Positions 26,156-35,354 of a stretch of 64,000 bases of DNA are shown here, piece by piece (within the stretch, counting starts at the first letter, position 1; every line of letters starts with the position of its first letter). Origin of the DNA: Bradyrhizobium sp. SZCCHNS1050 (lineage in GTDB: Bacteria > Pseudomonadota > Alphaproteobacteria > Rhizobiales > Xanthobacteraceae). Made by a program: the position numbers and the translations under genes. Below the pieces are notes generated by a model, which saw only the letters and a list, made by a program, of their open reading frames with translations, was not told where the DNA came from and did no database searches. Location of the stretch: positions 496,001 through 560,000 of the forward strand of contig NZ_JAUETR010000002.1 in the NCBI RefSeq assembly GCF_032484785.1, read 5' to 3'.

Positions 26156-26944
26156 TTGAGCGAAGCGGCTTTCAACGAACTGCGACGGGTCTTCAACGCG
26201 CTGCTGGCGTCCGGGCTGGCCTCGCAGAATCTGGCAGACATGCTCGCCGACCGCGCCTTCGATCTGTTCGAAGCCAACATCGATGCCCAGACGGCGCATC
26301 TGCCCACCCTCGCCTGCGCCAAGGGCTGCCCCTCCTGTTGCGCGCTGCGCGTGACCGCGACGGCACCGGAGATCTTCCTGCTCGCGCGCTACGCCCGGCA
26401 GATCGATCAGCGCATGCCGGCAACCGCGCTCGGCTCGCTGTCACGCCGGATCAAGCTCGCCAACCGCGCGACGCGTGGCTTGAGCGAGACCGAGCGAATG
26501 AAGCTGCGCCAGCCTTGCCCATTCGTCGTGCGCGGCGGCTGCATCATCCATCCCGCGCGTCCGCTCGCCTGCCGCGGCCATGCCTCGTTCGACCGGCGCG
26601 CCTGCGCGCAGGCCATGGCCGGCCGCGAGGTCGACGTGCCGGTCTCGGCGCCACACGTCGCGCTGCGCGCCCTGGTGCAGGATTCGCTCAGGGACGCGCT
26701 CGGTGCTGCGGGGCTCGCCTCTGGCCTCTATGAGCTCAACCAGGGTCTCGTTCTGGCGCTCGACGCCCCCGAGCGCGAGCGCGCCTGGCGCGACGGACAA
26801 GACAGCCTCGCGCCGGCGCGGATCGTGGCGTCGACGACGGCAGCGCAGACGGACGCGGTGCTCTGGAGCCGGGCGGCGGGTGACGCTTCGATCCGGGACG
26901 AGGTTCCAGAGGCAGAGCCAGGTCGCCAATCTCCTATGGCTTGA
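26156..26944 (+). CDS. YkgJ-type cysteine-cluster protein
   Basis: TTG 26156 is preceded by GGAGGA at 5 bases spacing and is preferred over ATG 26096, which would add a basic, unlikely tail; the product is then 262 residues. It carries the CxxxCxxCC cluster (CAKGCPSCC) near residue 67 and later cysteines in CPFVVRGGC and CRGHASFDRRAC, the pattern of YkgJ-like zinc or iron-sulfur proteins of unknown function. Its last 11 bases overlap the convergent quinone reductase gene. Confidence 0.75.
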   Translation: MSEAAFNELRRVFNALLASGLASQNLADMLADRAFDLFEANIDAQTAHLPTLACAKGCPSCCALRVTATAPEIFLLARYARQIDQRMPATALGSLSRRIKLANRATRGLSETERMKLRQPCPFVVRGGCIIHPARPLACRGHASFDRRACAQAMAGREVDVPVSAPHVALRALVQDSLRDALGAAGLASGLYELNQGLVLALDAPERERAWRDGQDSLAPARIVASTTAAQTDAVLWSRAAGDASIRDEVPEAEPGRQSPMA

Positions 26945-27908
26945 GGATCGAGGCCCCGGTCGTGACGCGGCTTTCGAGATCGGCGTGCGCCCGGCCCGCA
27001 TCCTTGAGCGCATAGGCGTGATTGATCTGCACGTGCAGCTTGCCGCTGATCACCGCCGAGAACAGCGTGTCGGCGCCCTCCAGCAGCTCGGACCGTTTGC
27101 CGATGTAGTCGTTGAGCTTCGGCCGGGTCGCGAATAGAGAGCCGTGACTGTTGAGCTCGGCGATCGAGAATGGCGGCACCGGACCCGAGGCATTGCCGAA
27201 GCTAACGAACAGACCGCGCGGCTTCAGGCAGGACAAGGAGCCGGGGAAGGTCGACTTGCCGACGCCGTCATAGACCACGTCGCACAATTCGCCGCGGCTG
27301 ATCTGCTTGACCCGCGCGACGAAGTCCTCCTCGTTGTAGAGGATGACGTGGTCGCAGCCATTGGCCAGCGCCAGATCCGCCTTCGCCGTGGAGCCGACGG
27401 TGCCGATGACGTGCGCGCCGAGCGCGCGCGCCCACTGGCAGGCCAGCAGGCCGATGCCGCCCGCGGCGGCGTGGATCAGGACGCGATGGTGCGGCTCGAC
27501 CTTGAAGGTCTTGTGCAGCAGGTACCAGACCGTCAGCCCCTTGAGCATCAGCACCGCGCCCTGCTCATAGGTGATGTGGTCGGGCAGCTTGACCAGCCGC
27601 TGCCAGCCGATGTTGCGCTCGGTGGCATAGCCGCCGAGGTTCTCATAATACGCGACGCGGTCGCCGGGATGGAAATGCGTGACGCCCGGCCCCACGGCGA
27701 TCACCTCGCCGGCCGCCTCGTTGCCGGCGATGAACGGCAGGCCGGGCGCCTTGTACAGTCCGGTGCGATAGTACACGTCGATGAAGTTGAGGCCGATCGC
27801 GTGCTGGCGGATGCGGACCTCGCCGGGGCCGGGCGCGACGAGATCAACCGGCTCATAGACGAGCGCTTCGGGGCCTCCCACCTTGTGCACGCGCACCGCC
27901 TTGACCAT
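26934..27908 (-). CDS. NADPH:quinone oxidoreductase, zinc-independent MDR family
   Basis: ATG 27908 (MVKAVRVHKVGGPEAL) with GGGGAG upstream gives 324 residues; the frame extends further but with a basic, improbable tail. A GroES-like N-terminal fold (IGLNFIDVYYRTGLY) is followed by a Rossmann motif HAAAGGIGLLACQWARALG near residue 145. No zinc-binding cysteines are present, which matches the quinone oxidoreductase (Qor) branch. It reduces quinones or enals with NADPH in the cytosol. Confidence 0.85.
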   Translation of the reverse strand: MVKAVRVHKVGGPEALVYEPVDLVAPGPGEVRIRQHAIGLNFIDVYYRTGLYKAPGLPFIAGNEAAGEVIAVGPGVTHFHPGDRVAYYENLGGYATERNIGWQRLVKLPDHITYEQGAVLMLKGLTVWYLLHKTFKVEPHHRVLIHAAAGGIGLLACQWARALGAHVIGTVGSTAKADLALANGCDHVILYNEEDFVARVKQISRGELCDVVYDGVGKSTFPGSLSCLKPRGLFVSFGNASGPVPPFSIAELNSHGSLFATRPKLNDYIGKRSELLEGADTLFSAVISGKLHVQINHAYALKDAGRAHADLESRVTTGASILKP

Positions 27909-28092
27909 CCCGCCATCTCCCCTTCGGACTCTCCATCGCCGCCTCCGGGAATCCGGCGAAAGAACCTTCGACACTTACCTGATTCTCATCGACATCCGGC
28001 TCCGTTGAAGGAGCCGACCTCCGGCCGCGCATCGGGCGCTGCCGGCGGCAAAAGCGAAGGCGATCACGACGGCCTTGTCAACTCGGCGCCTG

Positions 28093-28821
28093 TCAGGCGT
28101 TGCGCTTCCTGCGGTTGCGCGAGGCCATCACGTTGAAGGCTTCGACTGCCAGCGCAAAGACGATCGCGAAGTAGATGTAGCCGCGCGGGATGTGGAACTC
28201 GAAGCCGTCGGCGACCAGCGCGACGCCGATCAGCACCAGGAAGGCGAGCGCCAGCATCTTGGTGGTCGGATGGTTTGCCACGAAACGCGCGACGGGTCCC
28301 GAGGACACGTACATGATGACGACCGCGATGATGACGGCGGCGATCATGATCTCGAGATCCTGGGCCATGCCGATCGCGGTGATGATCGAGTCCAGCGAGA
28401 ACACGAGATCGATGACGATGATCTGCAGAATCACCCAGAAGAACTTGTTGGCGCCGCCGCCCTGCGACCCCTCCTCCCCCTCACGCGCCTCGACCTCGGC
28501 ATGGATCTCGTGCGTGGCCTTGGCGATCAGGAACAGGCCGCCGGCGATCAGGATGATGTCGCGCCAGGAGAAGCCGAGGCCACCGATCGTAAACACCGGC
28601 TGCGTCAGCCCGATCAGCCAGACCAGCACGCTGAGCAGCAGGATGCGGAAGATCAAGGCCAACGCCAGCCCGATCTGGCGGGCGCGTGTCGCCTGCGGCT
28701 GCGGGATGCGCGAGGTGATCACCGACAGGAAGATGACGTTGTCGATGCCGAGAACGATCTCGAGGGCGGTCAGGGTGAGCAGCGCGGCCCACGCTTCGGG
28801 ACTGGTCAGAAGGTCGATCAT
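28093..28821 (-). CDS. TerC family integral membrane protein
   Basis: A 242-residue protein with about seven membrane segments. The acidic motifs of the family are GIDNVIFLS near residue 25 and SLDSIITAIGMAQ near 140. TerC proteins are linked to tellurite resistance and manganese export. A charged Gly-rich loop (EAREGEEGSQGGG) lies between the halves. The start overlaps the pcs stop (ATGA), so the two membrane proteins are coupled. Confidence 0.85.
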   Translation of the reverse strand: MIDLLTSPEAWAALLTLTALEIVLGIDNVIFLSVITSRIPQPQATRARQIGLALALIFRILLLSVLVWLIGLTQPVFTIGGLGFSWRDIILIAGGLFLIAKATHEIHAEVEAREGEEGSQGGGANKFFWVILQIIVIDLVFSLDSIITAIGMAQDLEIMIAAVIIAVVIMYVSSGPVARFVANHPTTKMLALAFLVLIGVALVADGFEFHIPRGYIYFAIVFALAVEAFNVMASRNRRKRNA

Positions 28822-29552
28822 GCTTTCAAGGATCTCAACAGGCGGATCGCGGAGTCGCTCGCGACGATGTAGAGGGCGATCGCGCACAACAGCGTCGTTA
28901 CGATCGGGCCCACGGCGAAGTTGTTTCCCAGCACGTCGATGACCAGGACGCCCCAGAGCGCGACCAGCGGCAGCGTCAGCCAGCGCAGCCGCTCGACGCG
29001 CACCGGGTGGATGACATGGAACGGGACGAAGGTCAGCGCGATCAGGACCGCGAGACCCAAGGTCGCCAACGATGGCGAGGGATGCAGCAGGAACAGGTAG
29101 AATGCCGCGATGTTCCAGAGTCCCGGAAACCCGCGAAAATGATTGTCGTCGCTCTTCATGCGGCGATCGGCGAAATACAGTGCGCCGGTGACGGCGATGC
29201 CGACGCCGATGACCGGCGCGGCGAGCGGCAGCAGCATCCCGCTGGCGGTGATGGCGTAGGCCGGCACGAACACATAGGTCGTGAAATCCACCACGAGATC
29301 GAGCACGTCGCCCGACCAGTCCGGCTGTACATGGACGACGTCGAGCCGGCGCGCCAGCGGCCCGTCGACGCCGTCGATGATGAGCGCGACGCCGAGCCAC
29401 CAGAACATCGCAGTCCAATGCTCGCGCACGGCCTCGAGCATCGCGAGCAGCGCGACACCGGCACCGAGCGCGGTGAAGACGTGCACCGAGAACGCCGCGG
29501 CACGATGCGCGGGCGTTGCGGCCACCCTGCTCTCTGGTCTCAACTGATCCAT
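28818..29552 (-). CDS. pcs: Phosphatidylcholine synthase
   Basis: A 244-residue CDP-alcohol phosphatidyltransferase with the signature D-G-x2-A-R-x8-G-x3-D-x3-D, seen as DGPLARRL followed by GDVLDLVVD near residues 64-88, and eight hydrophobic segments. It condenses choline with CDP-diacylglycerol to phosphatidylcholine in the inner membrane, the route typical of host-associated Rhizobiales. It is cotranscribed with terC. Confidence 0.92.
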   Translation of the reverse strand: MDQLRPESRVAATPAHRAAAFSVHVFTALGAGVALLAMLEAVREHWTAMFWWLGVALIIDGVDGPLARRLDVVHVQPDWSGDVLDLVVDFTTYVFVPAYAITASGMLLPLAAPVIGVGIAVTGALYFADRRMKSDDNHFRGFPGLWNIAAFYLFLLHPSPSLATLGLAVLIALTFVPFHVIHPVRVERLRWLTLPLVALWGVLVIDVLGNNFAVGPIVTTLLCAIALYIVASDSAIRLLRSLKA

Positions 29553-29670
29553 GCGGCGCCAGTGCTATCAGGAATCTGAGCCAATTGCATATCCGCCGTT
29601 GCGGCCATGCGCCGCGCAGGCTCACGCAATACTCTTGAAAAAGCCCTGCAGGAACGTCAAATGTTCCCGG

Positions 29671-30870
29671 ATGAGCAACACAGACGCCAGCTTTGATGTC
29701 ATCGTCGTCGGCGGCGGACCCGCCGGGCTCGCCGCCGCGATTGCATTGTCGCAGACCGGGGCGCGGACGGCGCTCGTGGCCCGCAAGGCTCCATATGCCG
29801 ACAACCGCACCACCGCCCTGCTCGGCGGCTCGGTCGATTTCCTCGACGAGATCGGCGTCTGGTCATCGTGTCGTGACCGCGCCGCCGGCCTGAAGGCGAT
29901 GCGGCTGGTCGACGATACCGGCCGGCTGATCCGAGCCCCGGAGGTGCGCTTCGTCGCCGACGAGATCGGTCTCGACGTGTTCGGCTACAACATCGCCAAT
30001 GCCGTCCTGGTCGAGGCGCTGGAACAACGCGCCGGCGAGATCGACGGCCTGGTGCGGATCGCCGAGGATGCGGACAGCGTGCGCAGCGATGCCGATGCGG
30101 TGACCGTCACCAGCGCATCGGGCCGCGTGCTGACGGCGCGGCTCGTGGTCGGCGCCGATGGCCGGCATTCGCTGTGCCGCGAGGCCGCCGGCATCGGCGT
30201 GAGCCGGCGCACGCTGCAGCAGTCGGCGCTGACCTTCAACATCACCCATGCGCGGCCGCATCACAACGTGTCGACGGAATTCCACACGCCGCAGGGACCC
30301 TGCGTGTTCGTGCCGCTGCCGGGCGACCGCTCCAGCGTCGTCTGGGTCGCAGCCCCGAAGGAGGCCGACCGGCTGTTCGCGCTCGACGACGATGCCCTGT
30401 CCGCCGCCGCCGAGCGGCAGTCGCATTCGATCTTCGGACGCGTTCGCGTCGAGCCGGGCCGCCATGTGTTTCCGCTCGCGATCGAGCGGCCCCTGCGCTA
30501 CGCGCAAAACCGCATCGCCCTGGTCGGCGAGGCCGCGCATGTGGTGCCGCCGATCGGTGCGCAGGGACTGAACCTCGGCCTGCGCGACGGCATCGACATC
30601 GCCGATGTCGTGCGCAAGGCCAATGCGGCCGGCGAGGATATCGGTGCGCCGCAGGTGCTCGCGCGCTACGGTGCGGCGCGCCGCGCCGACATCCTGAGCC
30701 GCACCTTCGCCATCGACGTCGCCAACCGCTCGCTGCTCAGCGATCTCCTGCCGATGCAGTCGCTGCGCGCCGTCGGCATGCACCTGATGAGTGGCATCGG
30801 TCCGCTGCGGCGGCTCGCGATGCGCGAGGGTCTGGCGCCGTCATGGAGAGCCACGCGCAGGGCCGGTTGA
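29671..30870 (+). CDS. FAD-dependent ubiquinone-biosynthesis hydroxylase (UbiH/UbiF/VisC family)
   Basis: ATG 29671 gives 399 residues starting just before the dinucleotide motif VIVVGGGPAGLAAAIALS. The second FAD motif is ALVGEAAHVVPPIGAQGLNLGLRDG, in two halves near residues 287-312. The family hydroxylates the ubiquinone ring; alphaproteobacteria use one or two such enzymes with broadened regioselectivity (UbiL, UbiM), so the exact position is uncertain. The frame is open to 29551, but no better start is seen. It is convergent with the AEC transporter gene. Confidence 0.85.
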   Translation: MSNTDASFDVIVVGGGPAGLAAAIALSQTGARTALVARKAPYADNRTTALLGGSVDFLDEIGVWSSCRDRAAGLKAMRLVDDTGRLIRAPEVRFVADEIGLDVFGYNIANAVLVEALEQRAGEIDGLVRIAEDADSVRSDADAVTVTSASGRVLTARLVVGADGRHSLCREAAGIGVSRRTLQQSALTFNITHARPHHNVSTEFHTPQGPCVFVPLPGDRSSVVWVAAPKEADRLFALDDDALSAAAERQSHSIFGRVRVEPGRHVFPLAIERPLRYAQNRIALVGEAAHVVPPIGAQGLNLGLRDGIDIADVVRKANAAGEDIGAPQVLARYGAARRADILSRTFAIDVANRSLLSDLLPMQSLRAVGMHLMSGIGPLRRLAMREGLAPSWRATRRAG

Positions 30871-30876
30871 CCACCG

Positions 30877-31830
30877 TCAGGGAAACACCAGCCGGCCAGT
30901 CTGGATCAGCCACATCACGCTGGTCAGGGTGATCACCGAGGCGAAGGTGCCGATCAGCACCGCCGATGAGGCCGGCTCGATCCAGCTGTCATTCTGGCGC
31001 GCGATCACGAACACATTGAGCGCCGGCGGCAGCGCCGCCATCAGCACCGCAGTCGCCGCCCAAGGCTGTGCGAACGGCCCGAACAGCAGCATCAGCCCGA
31101 ACGACAGCAGCGGGTGAACGACGAGCTTCACCACGGTCAGGATCGGCACCTCCCAGGGCAGCCGCTCGAACGGGCGCAGCGCCACGGTCACGCCGAGCGC
31201 GAACAGCGCCGTCGGCGCAGCGGCGTTCTGCAGGAACTGCAGGGTGCGGTCGAGCACGGTCGGCGGATGCAGCTGAAACGCCGCCGCCAGGATGCCGGCT
31301 GCCGTCGCCATGATCAGCGGGTTCTGCAGGATCTGGCGCAGCACCGTGCGCAGCGCGTGCGCCACCGAGGCGTGATCGCGCTCGGTCAGCTCGACGAGCA
31401 GCGGCACGATCGAGAACAGGAAGATGCTGTCGCAGCAGAAGATCAGCGCGGTCGGCGCCGCCGCCTTGGTCCCGAGCACGGCCAGCGCCAGCCCAGGCCC
31501 CATATAGCCGATGTTGCCGTAGCCGCCCGCGAGCCCGGCCATGGTCGCCTCGCGTAGCGACAGCCGCCCGATGGCCTTGCCGAGCACGAGCGCCAGGGCG
31601 AAGGTGAGCATGGTGGCGAGCGTCGTTGCAACCAGGAAGGGAGGGTTGCTCAGCTCCGTGAACGGCGTGCGCGCGATGAGGTTGAACATCAAAGCGGGCA
31701 GCGAGACGTAGAGCAGGAAGAAGTTCATCCAGGCGAGCCCGGCTTCGGGCAGCCTCCTCCACTTACCGCAGGCGAAGCCTATGAAAACGACGCCGAAATA
31801 AGGCAGGGCCAGATTGAGAATGTCGAACAT
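30877..31830 (-). CDS. AEC-family (auxin efflux carrier type) transporter
   Basis: A 317-residue protein with about ten membrane segments in two halves. Hallmarks are GYGNIGYMGPGLAL near residue 105 and the C-terminal PPALNVFVIARQNDS. Members export or import small carboxylates such as malate, malonate or auxin-like acids. It is monocistronic, with the stop only six bases from the convergent hydroxylase. Confidence 0.87.
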   Translation of the reverse strand: MFDILNLALPYFGVVFIGFACGKWRRLPEAGLAWMNFFLLYVSLPALMFNLIARTPFTELSNPPFLVATTLATMLTFALALVLGKAIGRLSLREATMAGLAGGYGNIGYMGPGLALAVLGTKAAAPTALIFCCDSIFLFSIVPLLVELTERDHASVAHALRTVLRQILQNPLIMATAAGILAAAFQLHPPTVLDRTLQFLQNAAAPTALFALGVTVALRPFERLPWEVPILTVVKLVVHPLLSFGLMLLFGPFAQPWAATAVLMAALPPALNVFVIARQNDSWIEPASSAVLIGTFASVITLTSVMWLIQTGRLVFP

Positions 31831-31974
31831 GGGCTCGGAAGATGACCCCCTGAGGGGGCCTGGGAAGGGCCTGGAATGCGGGGGCGTCGCGGCTTGACGC
31901 GAATCGGATTGGTCTAGATCAAATCCGCCCGCGGGGCACTAGCATCGCTCCCCATCCTGGTCTATTCGACTGGG

Positions 31975-32307
31975 ATGATCAAAGCGCGAACTGCCAAGTT
32001 TCAGATCGGCCAGATCGTCCGGCATCGGGTGTTCTCGTTCCGGGGCGTGATTTTTGACATCGATCCGGAGTTCAACAACACCGAGGAATGGTGGTTGTCG
32101 ATTCCCGAGGAGGTCCGTCCGCACAAGGACCAGCCATTCTATCACCTGCTGGCCGAGAACGCGGAATCCGAATACGTCGCCTATGTCTCCGAGCAGAACC
32201 TGGTTCCCGACGAGTCCGGCGAGCCGATCCGCCATTCCCAGGTTGCGGAGATCTTCATCAAGGACAAGTCGGGCGGCTATCGTCCGCGCAATTCGCTGAT
32301 GAACTGA
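31975..32307 (+). CDS. hspQ: Heat shock protein HspQ (hemimethylated-DNA-binding family)
   Basis: A 110-residue protein with the YccV/HspQ fold: KFQIGQIVRHRVFSFRGVIFDIDPEF at the N-terminus, then PFYHLLAENAESEYVAYVSEQNL. HspQ is a specificity factor for Lon protease. The upstream region contains an imperfect dyad centred on TCTAGA (about 31905-31925). It is monocistronic. Confidence 0.88.
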   Translation: MIKARTAKFQIGQIVRHRVFSFRGVIFDIDPEFNNTEEWWLSIPEEVRPHKDQPFYHLLAENAESEYVAYVSEQNLVPDESGEPIRHSQVAEIFIKDKSGGYRPRNSLMN

Positions 32308-32383
32308 CCTATCGACCGGAGGGTTTCAACCCAGCGCTGGTTCCGGCGCGCAAGTTCCCCTCACATCATCAGTTCGCAGAACG

Positions 32384-32408
32384 AAAAAGGCGCTCCGAAT
32401 GGAGCGCC
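32384..32408 (-). terminator. Rho-independent terminator of the ialB-like gene
   Basis: On the minus strand GGCGCTCC (32408-32401) pairs with GGAGCGCC (32396-32389) around a 4-base loop and is followed by TTTTT. It lies 30 bases past the stop of the IalB-like gene. Confidence 0.82.
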
Positions 32409-32438
32409 CTTGATTTTGCGGTATGGACCCGACCGGCG

Positions 32439-33215
32439 TTACTGCTTCGCCTGCGGCTGGCCTGGCTGGGTCTGCTCGAGCTTCTTGCGCTGCTCCTCGG
32501 CGCGCTTCTGCAGCTCTTCCTGCAGCTTCTTCTGGGTCTCCTCGAACTGCTTCGGGTCGGTCGGCGGGCCATCATAGGCTTTGGCGAAGCTGCTGTTGCC
32601 TTCCTGCAGCGGCAGCGGCAGCGTCAGCGCGGTGCCGTTCGAGTTGATCGCCTGGACAAACAGGGTCTGGCCCTTCTTCAGGTTGTTCACGAACTCAGGC
32701 GTGGCTTCGTAGTCCGACATGCAGCCGTTCTGGAAGCAGATGACGTATTTGCCTTCCATGAACTGGTTGTTGTCGATGACGATGCGGGTTCCGGGCTGGA
32801 GCTGCATGCCGAGCGGCAGGGTCACACGCAGGATCTTCTTCGGCTCGCCTTCGGGCTCGATGATGACGGCTGCAACCACAGGCTGACCGGATTCGATGCG
32901 GCCGTCCTTGCCGATGAAGCAGACCTGCTTGGCGTTGGCATCCTGCCCCTTCAGGCAGAACTTGGTCCACGGCGCGTAGATCAGCTGCGGCATCTCCTGC
33001 TGAGCCTGGGCCTGAGGCTGGCCGCCGGCGGGAGGAGTGGCAGGGGCCTGGGCGGCCGGAGCGGGAGCCTTGGGAGCGGCAGCCGGAGCCTTCGCCTTCG
33101 GCGCTTGAGTCTGCGCAACCGAAGGAGCGAAGGAAACGGCCAGCGCGGTGACCGCGAGCAGCGCGACAAGCCGCCCACGCGGCCCAACCGACGAGGCCAA
33201 GTCACGGAAATTCAT
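32439..33215 (-). CDS. Invasion-associated locus B (IalB) family exported protein
   Basis: ATG 33215 gives 258 residues with a signal peptide (cleavage after VAQ near residue 36), an Ala/Pro/Lys-rich linker, then the IalB domain with paired cysteines (KFCLKGQ, QVCFIG, ICFQNGCM). The C-terminal 40 residues are a highly charged Gln/Glu/Lys helix likely to form a coiled coil. IalB proteins are periplasmic; the name comes from Bartonella invasion, but members are common in non-pathogenic Rhizobiales. A strong terminator follows. Confidence 0.85.
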   Translation of the reverse strand: MNFRDLASSVGPRGRLVALLAVTALAVSFAPSVAQTQAPKAKAPAAAPKAPAPAAQAPATPPAGGQPQAQAQQEMPQLIYAPWTKFCLKGQDANAKQVCFIGKDGRIESGQPVVAAVIIEPEGEPKKILRVTLPLGMQLQPGTRIVIDNNQFMEGKYVICFQNGCMSDYEATPEFVNNLKKGQTLFVQAINSNGTALTLPLPLQEGNSSFAKAYDGPPTDPKQFEETQKKLQEELQKRAEEQRKKLEQTQPGQPQAKQ

Positions 33216-33437
33216 TGCGGAAAACCCTTTCTGAACGGCAGCGCCCGAGACCGCCAAAGGCGCCACACCAAGCCGTTGAAGCGGCTGTCTCCTCAGGAAA
33301 TGAGGCGGTTAAGTGACAGGCGTTGCCGCCTTCACTCAATCGCCCGCCTTCTTAACGCGGTGCGCGGAAGAATCAATGCCGCGAGACCATGTCGAAGCCG
33401 CGGTCTAGCGCTGGCGAGCCTGTGGTAAAAGCCCCTT

Positions 33438-35303
33438 GTGACCTGTTCCGAATCAAATGCTTGCGCCCCGATCCTGATGCTGCAACGCATGTTCAGCGCG
33501 GCCGTGCGATGTGTCGCCGTCATCCTGGCATTGTTGCCCGAGGTCTACACTCCCATGGCGAAAGCGGCAGAAACTGCGGCGATCGCCATGCATGGTCACC
33601 CGGCCTTGCCCGCCGACTTCGACCACATGGCGTACGCGAATCCCGACGCGCCCAAGGGCGGTCGTCTGGTCTGGGGACTGCTCGGCACCTTCGATAGCCT
33701 GAACCCGTTCATCGTCCGCGGCATCGCAGTGCAGCAAATCCGCAGCTATGTGGTCGAGAGCCTGCTCACCCGCGGCAATGACGAGCCGTTCACGCTGTAT
33801 GGCCTGCTGGCGAAAACCGTCGAGACCGACGAGAACAGGACCTATGTCACCTTCCGGATCGACCCGCGCGCCCGCTTCTCCGACGGCAGCCGGGTGCGCG
33901 CCGAGGACGTGGCGTTCTCCTTTGCGCTGCTGCGTGATCACGGCCGCCCCAACCACCGGCAATACTACGGCAAGGTCGCCAGGGTCGACGTGCTTGATCC
34001 GCTGACCATCCGGTTCGATTTCGGCGGCGCCGAGGACCGCGAGTTGCCGCTGATCCTCGGCCTGATGCCGATTTTGGCGAAGCACGCGACCGACCTGGCG
34101 AGCTTCGAGGACACGACGATGACCGCGCCGCTCGGGTCGGGCCCGTATCGTGTCACCGCGGTGCAGCCGGGATCCAGTGTCACCCTCACCCGCAATCCGG
34201 ACTATTGGGGACGCGACCTGCCGGTCAACCGCGGATTGTGGAACTTCGACGAGGTCCGGCTCGATTACTACCGCGAGTCCAATGGACAGTTCGAAGCCTT
34301 CAAGCGCGGGCTGTACGACTTCCGCGTCGAGACCGAACCGCTGCGCTGGCACGACGGCTACGACTTCCCGGCCGCGCGCAATGGCGAGGTCATCCGCGAC
34401 AACTTCACCTCGGGGATGCCGCAGCCCTCGCAGTTCCTGGTGTTCAACACGCGGCGGCCGGTGTTCGCCGACGTGAAGGTGCGCCGTGCGCTGACGCTGC
34501 TGTTCGATTTCGAATGGATCAACCGCAACTACTTCTTCGGGCTGTACCGCCGCAGCGGCGGCTATTTCGCCGGATCCGAGCTTTCGGCCTATGGACGTCC
34601 AGCCGATGCGGCCGAGCTCGAGCTGTTGAAGCCGTACGCCGCGCAGATCCCCCCCGATATCATGGACGGCAGCTACCGCCTGCCGATCACCGACGGGTCC
34701 GGCCGCGACCGCGCAACGCTGAAGGCGGCGCTCGATCTGCTTGGCGAGGCCGGCTACGGCTTCGACGGGACGGTCTTGCGGTATCGGACGACGCGGGCCC
34801 CCCTCGCCTTCGAGATCCTGGTCACGACGCGCGATCAGGAGCGTATTGCGCTGGCTTACGCCGGCAGTCTCAAGCGGGCCGGCATCAATGCGTCCGTCAG
34901 GGTCGTCGATCCCGTGCAGTTCGACCAGCGCCGCCTGAGCTTCGAGTTCGACATGATCCAGAACCGCTGGGACCAGTCGCTGTCTCCCGGCAACGAGCAG
35001 GCGTTCTATTGGGGCAGCGAGGCCGCCGATCGGACCGGAACCCGCAACTACATGGGCGCCAAGGATCCGGCGATCGACGCCATGATCGCGGCGCTGTTGC
35101 GCGCCCGCGACAGGCCGGAATTTATCTCGACGGTTCGCGCATTGGACCGTACCCTGATGGCGGGGTTCTACGCTATTCCAGTGCTCAATGCCGCCGAGGA
35201 ATGGATCGCGCGGTGGAATCGTATAGAACGGCCAGAGAGGACGGCTTTGACGGGAGCGCTCCCGGAGAGCTGGTGGCAGCGGCCGGAGCCGGCACGGAAG
35301 TGA
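33438..35303 (+). CDS. Oligopeptide-type ABC solute-binding protein (YejA-like)
   Basis: The 621-codon frame encodes a family 5 extracellular binding protein; ATG 33477 may be the real start, giving a better signal peptide (MLQRMFSAAVRCVAVILALL). Recognisable stretches are GTFDSLNPFIVRG, FRIDPRARFSDGSRVRAEDV and GSGPYRVTAVQPG. No permease or ATPase gene follows. Instead an AMP-binding-like gene begins 51 bases later, so this is an orphan receptor or works with a distant transporter. Confidence 0.85.
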   Translation: MTCSESNACAPILMLQRMFSAAVRCVAVILALLPEVYTPMAKAAETAAIAMHGHPALPADFDHMAYANPDAPKGGRLVWGLLGTFDSLNPFIVRGIAVQQIRSYVVESLLTRGNDEPFTLYGLLAKTVETDENRTYVTFRIDPRARFSDGSRVRAEDVAFSFALLRDHGRPNHRQYYGKVARVDVLDPLTIRFDFGGAEDRELPLILGLMPILAKHATDLASFEDTTMTAPLGSGPYRVTAVQPGSSVTLTRNPDYWGRDLPVNRGLWNFDEVRLDYYRESNGQFEAFKRGLYDFRVETEPLRWHDGYDFPAARNGEVIRDNFTSGMPQPSQFLVFNTRRPVFADVKVRRALTLLFDFEWINRNYFFGLYRRSGGYFAGSELSAYGRPADAAELELLKPYAAQIPPDIMDGSYRLPITDGSGRDRATLKAALDLLGEAGYGFDGTVLRYRTTRAPLAFEILVTTRDQERIALAYAGSLKRAGINASVRVVDPVQFDQRRLSFEFDMIQNRWDQSLSPGNEQAFYWGSEAADRTGTRNYMGAKDPAIDAMIAALLRARDRPEFISTVRALDRTLMAGFYAIPVLNAAEEWIARWNRIERPERTALTGALPESWWQRPEPARK

Positions 35304-35354
35304 CCAATCGGGGCAATTGGTCGTGGCCGGGTCCGTGAAAGTACGGGGCAACAG

